Shown here: positions 59,402 through 64,000 of the stretch, piece after piece
Numbering within the stretch: the stretch's first letter is position 1
How the letters are laid out: each line of letters begins with the position of its first letter
Source: a virus
Direction: 5' to 3' (one strand)
Virus record (IMG/VR): IMGVR_UViG_3300027917_000041
Span: 1-64,000 of that record
Length of the DNA: 64,000 nt
Made by a program: the position numbers and the translations under genes
The notes under the pieces: model-generated
What the model was told of the DNA's origin: nothing
Database searches by the model: none
The model's input: only the letters and a program-made list of their open reading frames with translations

Positions 59402-60676
59402 ATGCAGTATGAAATCAACTCGTTCAATTATTTTGATACGTTAGTACGCTTTTTAAGAGCGCAACCTATCAACTTGGCTGGTATAGCTGCTCCTAGCGGT
59501 GGTCAAGGTGGCGGTTCTGGTTATATTGGATATCTACCACAAACTAGAGTAGCCTACGACGAAACAGAGGCGGCTACCTTAGATACAGCAGTAAGTGGTA
59601 GTCTATTAGATAACCTAAATCACATTCGTTATACTATTACTACACTTTCAGGTATCGCAGCTGGTGGTGTTATCATTGAAGAAGATGGTGTAGTTGTTGC
59701 TAGTGGTGTAACTGTAATAGACTTTATCAACGATTTTGAAGTAGTAGCTGCAACTCCTACTTCCGTAACAGTGGCACAGGTAGCAGCTTCCGGTGTAGTA
59801 GCTCTATCAGGTGTACACAATGAGGACTTATCATCACAGATCGATGGTGCTACACAGCACTTTGATCTAAATAATGTATTCCATCCCGGCTATCTACGAG
59901 TATATTACAATGGTCTAAGACAAGACGGCAACTTTACAGCAGACGGTGATTTTGGTGGTTTTACTCTAGACTTTACACCAGAAACAGGGGATGCCCTAGT
60001 AGTAGACTATGACGTAGCTACGTCTGGTGGTAGTGGTACTTACGGACACACTCACTCACAGTATGTAACACTGTCTTTCTTAGAGTCCAATTATTATACG
60101 GACGATGATGTAAATGATATTCTAGATAATAAAGCAGATAGTGTACACTCCCACGTAGAAGCAGAAATAACTGACTTGGAACACAATGCTACTGCCCTTC
60201 AAGGTGTGCCTGTATCTGGTATTATCCCTGCCGATGAATCTGTATTACAATATGACGCTGATACCTTAGTATGGTCGCCTACTTCGTTGTCGGGTGTGCT
60301 AGCAAGAACAATACACCAGCAAACAATCTTCTCTATTGAAGGTACTAATATGGCAGCTGCCGACCAAGGTGTGAAGCCTCTAAGAATGTACGTACATGAT
60401 GTAGGCTTTGATTGCCAATTAGAAGAAGTCTTTTGTGCGGTTAATACAGCCCCCGGTGCAGCTGATTTGCATATTGATATACTAAAAAATGGTTCAACTA
60501 TATTCAATGCACCGGAATATCTAACATTACCAGTAGGTAGTGGTTATGCAGCTAGAGGCGATTTTAATGATGCTCAACTAGCAAAGGATGATTATTTACA
60601 ATTCGAGTTAGTACAAGGTGATAGTACAGCGTCGGATTTGACAGTACACGTAAGATTCAAGTGGGAGGCTACATAA
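59402..60676 (+). CDS. Tail fibre protein, 424 aa
   Basis: An SGGQGGGSGYIGYLPQ start is followed by repeated SGV-containing beta segments, then YGHTHSQYV and VHSHVEAEI, His-x-His motifs common in metal-binding fibre coiled coils. C-terminal globular domain. Likely trimeric fibre. Confidence 0.75.
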   Translation: MQYEINSFNYFDTLVRFLRAQPINLAGIAAPSGGQGGGSGYIGYLPQTRVAYDETEAATLDTAVSGSLLDNLNHIRYTITTLSGIAAGGVIIEEDGVVVASGVTVIDFINDFEVVAATPTSVTVAQVAASGVVALSGVHNEDLSSQIDGATQHFDLNNVFHPGYLRVYYNGLRQDGNFTADGDFGGFTLDFTPETGDALVVDYDVATSGGSGTYGHTHSQYVTLSFLESNYYTDDDVNDILDNKADSVHSHVEAEITDLEHNATALQGVPVSGIIPADESVLQYDADTLVWSPTSLSGVLARTIHQQTIFSIEGTNMAAADQGVKPLRMYVHDVGFDCQLEEVFCAVNTAPGAADLHIDILKNGSTIFNAPEYLTLPVGSGYAARGDFNDAQLAKDDYLQFELVQGDSTASDLTVHVRFKWEAT

Positions 60677-61674
60677 TGGCTTGTTTATTATTAGAGAGTT
60701 TTGATACCTATGCAACGGGTAATTATACTGGAAAGTGGCAATCAATGGCTGGTACTATCGGAGCTTATGGTAGAGAAGGTACTAATGGTTTGACACATAC
60801 TACAGAATCATTTATACAAAAAACCATTAGCAATAAACAAACGCTTATTGTTGGTATTGCTATTAAATTAGATACTACTAAGGATTGGAACTTGCTTGAA
60901 TTTAGGGACGGCACTACAGTACAACTAGGCTTGTACACAGACGCATCTAACCAGATTATAATCAAAAGAGGTACTACAACATTAGAAAATACTAGCTATG
61001 CTATTCCTACAAATACTTGGATATATCTAGAATTCAAAGGCACAATTGATAACAGTGCAGGTTCTTATGAACTTAGAATTAATGGTGTTACAGAAGCTAG
61101 CGACTCGGGTATAGATACACAACAAACAGGTAATGCCTATGCTACATCAGTAGTATTTAGATTTAGTGGTATTGGTGCATCTAACCACTACCTTGATGAT
61201 ATCTATATCTTTGATGATGAAGGTTCTTTCTGCAATAACTTTGTAGGCGATGTTTACGTAGAGGCTATATTTCCAAATGCTGATGGGTATACAAATACTT
61301 GGGTAGCTTTTCCGGGCAGTGGTGATAACTATGAAGAAGTAGATGAAACCGATCCAGACAGTGATACAACATTCGTAGCTACATCCGGTGTAGGTTTTAT
61401 AGACAGCTATGCATTTAGTAACTTAGTAAGTACTAGTGGTAGTATTTATACAGTACAAGTAAATCTATGGGCTAGAAAAGATGATGCTGGAAGTAGAACA
61501 TTAAACGCCATAACACGTCCTACTACAGTGACTTATTCTGGTGCTGAACCGATAAGCTTAGGTAATACTTATCAATACAGCTTACATCACTTTGACTATA
61601 ATCCAGAAACAGCAGGTAACTGGACAATAGCACAGATCAATGCAGCTGAATTTGGTATAAAGGAAGAAGCATAA
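60676..61674 (+). CDS. LamG/concanavalin-like virion protein, 332 aa
   Basis: ATG 60676 (MACLLLESFD) with GGGAGG upstream. The first 190 residues have the LamG jelly-roll layout (SFDTYATGNYTGKW ... YLDDIYIFDD). A beta-rich C-terminal domain follows. Probably binds host glycans as a fibre accessory. Confidence 0.75.
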   Translation: MACLLLESFDTYATGNYTGKWQSMAGTIGAYGREGTNGLTHTTESFIQKTISNKQTLIVGIAIKLDTTKDWNLLEFRDGTTVQLGLYTDASNQIIIKRGTTTLENTSYAIPTNTWIYLEFKGTIDNSAGSYELRINGVTEASDSGIDTQQTGNAYATSVVFRFSGIGASNHYLDDIYIFDDEGSFCNNFVGDVYVEAIFPNADGYTNTWVAFPGSGDNYEEVDETDPDSDTTFVATSGVGFIDSYAFSNLVSTSGSIYTVQVNLWARKDDAGSRTLNAITRPTTVTYSGAEPISLGNTYQYSLHHFDYNPETAGNWTIAQINAAEFGIKEEA

Positions 61675-61675
61675 A

Positions 61676-61891
61676 ATGACTAACATTAGGGTATCACAAG
61701 AAGCTCTTGAATACTTAATAAGTAGAAACCCTAACCTTAGAGCATCGCAGGTATCTATTGAGGCTTTGTTAGGATTACTTAATAACTCTAATCTTAGAGT
61801 TTCACAGGCTAGCTTAGAAGTGCTAATATCTGCTGTAGCTCCAACACCATCAGCAGGTAGAGTACTTGGGCCTCCTGTGCAAATGATATAA
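61676..61891 (+). CDS. Small triple-repeat protein, 71 aa
   Basis: Three 19-residue repeats start IRVSQEALEYL, LRASQVSIEAL and LRVSQASLEVL. Similar RVSQ repeats occur in phage structural proteins, where they are of unknown role. Directly after the LamG protein. Confidence 0.7.
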   Translation: MTNIRVSQEALEYLISRNPNLRASQVSIEALLGLLNNSNLRVSQASLEVLISAVAPTPSAGRVLGPPVQMI

Positions 61892-61901
61892 GGAGGAAAA
61901 C

Positions 61902-62261
61902 ATGCTTATTTCAGGAGGAGATAATATATTTCCATATGCACAGGTTTTTGTTGTACTAGTCGTACTAACAAATATCTATTTATTGTGGAAATACAGAAAT
62001 GAAATTAAAGGTTACAGACAGGCATTAACAACACCGTTATATCACTGGTTATTCCACGTATTGCTATTCTATTTGGTTACAACACCCGTACGTTTTTATA
62101 CACACCCAAATTTGTTAGCAGATGACTTATTGACGTATTGGAGCTTAATAGTTAGATTACATGGTCAAATAGCATTAATAGCTACATTCTTAGGAATGGC
62201 TAGTAGGGAGGGTCTTACATGGAAGAACTTTTTACCCAAAGTCCTACGCTGGCGTTCATAG
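61902..62261 (+). CDS. Three-span membrane protein, holin candidate
   Basis: 119 residues with membrane helices near 13-30, 48-65 and 84-100 and a basic C-terminus. Its place after fibre genes and before an anchored coiled-coil protein fits a holin. Strong GGAGG. Tentative. Confidence 0.55.
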   Translation: MLISGGDNIFPYAQVFVVLVVLTNIYLLWKYRNEIKGYRQALTTPLYHWLFHVLLFYLVTTPVRFYTHPNLLADDLLTYWSLIVRLHGQIALIATFLGMASREGLTWKNFLPKVLRWRS

Positions 62262-62602
62262 GGGCTGTAGTTATAGCCTTGTTAGGTGCGATACCGGGTA
62301 TTTATGCTATCTGGAATCAGCGTAATAAAACACAAGCAGAAGTAGTAAGAACTGACGCAGAAGCGGCCGAAATAATAGGGCGTGCCTATAAGCAGCTACA
62401 AGATAGCTACTTAGAAATGATAGAGGCAATACAAAGCGACTTCAAAGAATGTGCTGGCAAAATAGATAAACTTACAACTGAGATCGCAGCTTTGAAAGCA
62501 GAAAATGAAAAATTGATTTTAGAAAATGTAGCTTTGTGCGAGGAAATGAAAAAGCTAGAAATTAGAATTAACGAACTTACTCAACAGCTAATGGAGGAGT
62601 AG
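62219..62602 (+). CDS. Membrane-anchored coiled-coil protein, 127 aa
   Basis: N-terminal membrane helix (LAFIGAVVIALLGAIPGIY) and then about 90 residues of heptad-rich coiled coil. The layout is like inner-membrane spanins or other lysis accessories. Overlaps the putative holin by 43 bases. Confidence 0.6.
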   Translation: MEELFTQSPTLAFIGAVVIALLGAIPGIYAIWNQRNKTQAEVVRTDAEAAEIIGRAYKQLQDSYLEMIEAIQSDFKECAGKIDKLTTEIAALKAENEKLILENVALCEEMKKLEIRINELTQQLMEE

Positions 62603-62603
62603 A

Positions 62604-62786
62604 ATGCCTTACGGAGTCGATAAGAAACAAGGAGGGGATAATCCCTCAAATACAAGGTTTATGGAACGTTGCGTATCCCGCATAAAGGGAAAGAATAGCA
62701 AAACCGGACAACCCTATACCAAAGGCGAGAAGATAGCTATTTGTAAAAAAGCCTTGGAACTAAGACGTAAATCAAAGAAGAGGTAA
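62604..62786 (+). CDS. Small basic protein, 60 aa
   Basis: Not recognised. Two cysteines, KKR-rich C-terminus (LRRKSKKR). The start is two bases after the previous stop. Similar small basic proteins near fibre genes are common in phages; function unknown. Confidence 0.6.
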   Translation: MPYGVDKKQGGDNPSNTRFMERCVSRIKGKNSKTGQPYTKGEKIAICKKALELRRKSKKR

Positions 62787-62789
62787 TAA

Positions 62790-64000
62790 ATGGCAAGTAG
62801 AAAAATCTATTTAGCTAGAAATGTAGAAGATGTAGATGTATCTGGTGGCATTAATGATGGCGAGGTACTAGTTTGGGATTCAGGAGCAGGAGACTGGATA
62901 CCGTCAACCGTTAGTGGTGCTAGCGGAGCTTCTACATTTTTGGACTTAACAGACACACCTTCAGACTATGCAACTTATAGTGGTTATTTCGTTAGAGTAA
63001 ACGATACAGAGGATGCTCTTATATTCGACACGGTTTCAGCAGAAGCTAATATAGCAATCCAACAAGACGATGTTGAGGTTGTTGCTACAGTCACAGCTTT
63101 AAACTTTGAAGGGCGAGATATAGTAGACGTAGCTGATGAGGGCGGTGGAAAAGCCACAGTTACAATTTCTGGTGGTGCTACTATACTAAATGAATTAGAT
63201 GATGTTACTATACAAACTCTGGCAGCTAATCAACTACTATATTACAATACGGTCAGTGGTTGGATAAATGATCTAGTTCCAATTAGTTATTTAGACGATG
63301 TTACAATTACAGACCCACAAGATCATCAATTTCTAATGTACGATAGTGCTACAGGACAGTGGATTAATGAAGCTGTTTTAGGTGCAGATAATCTATTCCT
63401 TCATGAAGAAGCGTCCACAGTAGTAGGTGGGTATGAACAATTATTAACTACCCCATCTGATGATGCAGAAAATGTAGAGCAAATAATAATAACATCTGCT
63501 TCTGGTATACATTTAATAGATTCTTTTGTAACAGAAGATACAATAGGTAGAACTATTCTACAAGGTGGTGCTTGGCATACTGTTATGTTTGCTAAAGTAG
63601 ATAGTGCCTCTGGTTCTACTTCTAATTTGGTAATTCGTGGATATCTAAGAACTGATGGGGGCGTAGAAACACTTCTAGGTGAACTTACAACTGATGCATT
63701 GACAACTTCCATAGAAGAATACGAAAATGACTTTGTACTGTCTGATATTATATGTAATGCTGATGACCGTATAGTAATTAAAGTATACGGACAAACTACT
63801 TCTGTACCAGCTAGAACTATTAGCTTTTACTATGAAGGTAATGAGCATTACTCACATGTACATACACCACTTTCGTTTGGTACAACGCAATCATTAGCTT
63901 TGGACGACTTGACAGACGTTAATGCACCAAGCCCGAATGATGGAGATGCTCTAACTTGGGATGATGATACGAGTAAGTGGATACCAGTAGCTGTTAGTGG
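62790..64000 (+). CDS. Tail fibre protein, cut by window edge
   Basis: Open from ATG 62790 (MASRKIYLARN) for 403 codons to the end without a stop. Repeated LDDV/LDDLTDV segments followed by a W-IP or W-NE turn (DGDALTWDDDTSKWIP) are typical fibre repeats. N-terminal part probably attaches to the tail. Confidence 0.85.
   Translation, partial: MASRKIYLARNVEDVDVSGGINDGEVLVWDSGAGDWIPSTVSGASGASTFLDLTDTPSDYATYSGYFVRVNDTEDALIFDTVSAEANIAIQQDDVEVVATVTALNFEGRDIVDVADEGGGKATVTISGGATILNELDDVTIQTLAANQLLYYNTVSGWINDLVPISYLDDVTITDPQDHQFLMYDSATGQWINEAVLGADNLFLHEEASTVVGGYEQLLTTPSDDAENVEQIIITSASGIHLIDSFVTEDTIGRTILQGGAWHTVMFAKVDSASGSTSNLVIRGYLRTDGGVETLLGELTTDALTTSIEEYENDFVLSDIICNADDRIVIKVYGQTTSVPARTISFYYEGNEHYSHVHTPLSFGTTQSLALDDLTDVNAPSPNDGDALTWDDDTSKWIPVAVS

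Noticed and set aside
63401-63712. Minus-strand frame within the last fibre gene
   Set aside because: Antisense to a continuous plus-strand fibre ORF with clear repeats.

Overview
The window looks like a piece of a tailed bacteriophage genome of siphovirus type, AT-rich and densely coding, probably recovered from a metagenome. The host cannot be fixed from sequence. Hints are near-consensus sigma70 promoters, a cobalamin-dependent (class II) ribonucleotide reductase, and a secreted protein with long Pro-Thr-rich repeats and an LPXTG sorting signal. These suggest a monoderm host, and the repeats are reminiscent of Chloroflexota, but this is only an inference.

Layout. From about 0.17 to 26.7 kb everything reads on the minus strand; from about 27 kb to the end everything reads on the plus strand. 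A 354-base AT-rich divergence region with opposed promoters separates the arms. The minus arm carries nucleotide metabolism (intein-containing class II RNR, nucleoside deoxyribosyltransferase-like protein, dUTPase, 5'-deoxynucleotidase-like HAD protein, dNMP kinase). It also carries the replication and recombination set (primase, DnaB-like helicase, zinc-ribbon ssDNA-binding protein, RecA, family A DNA polymerase, RNase H, DnaQ-like exonuclease, two nucleases), three DNA methyltransferases, an LPXTG protein and many small proteins.

At 23.9-26.7 kb lies an array of 28 tRNA genes covering all 20 amino acids. A compact but clearly recognisable RNase P RNA gene (about 190 nt) sits inside the array, and several spacers look structured. 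Nearly all tRNA genes continue past the discriminator base as CC-TA rather than CCA.

The plus arm begins with small, often zinc-binding early proteins. One of these looks like the detached C-terminal redox zinc ribbon of the RNR. It continues with a glycan cluster (GDP-mannose dehydratase, sugar C-methyltransferase, FkbM and other methyltransferases, sulfotransferase, glycosyltransferases). The virion module follows: large terminase, portal, protease/scaffold, capsid, connectors with an embedded GT4 glycosyltransferase, tail terminator, tail tube, G/GT tail chaperones with a programmed -1 frameshift, a 1510-residue tape measure, tail tip/hub proteins, fibres, and small membrane proteins likely involved in lysis. 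The last fibre gene runs off the right edge. The terminator at the left edge faces a plus-strand operon entering from outside, which would fit a circular map.

Nine minus-strand promoters share TTGACA, an exact 17-base spacer and TATAAT. Two place the predicted start of transcription on the A of an ATG, implying leaderless mRNAs. All function calls are from reading motifs; no database search or folding was run.
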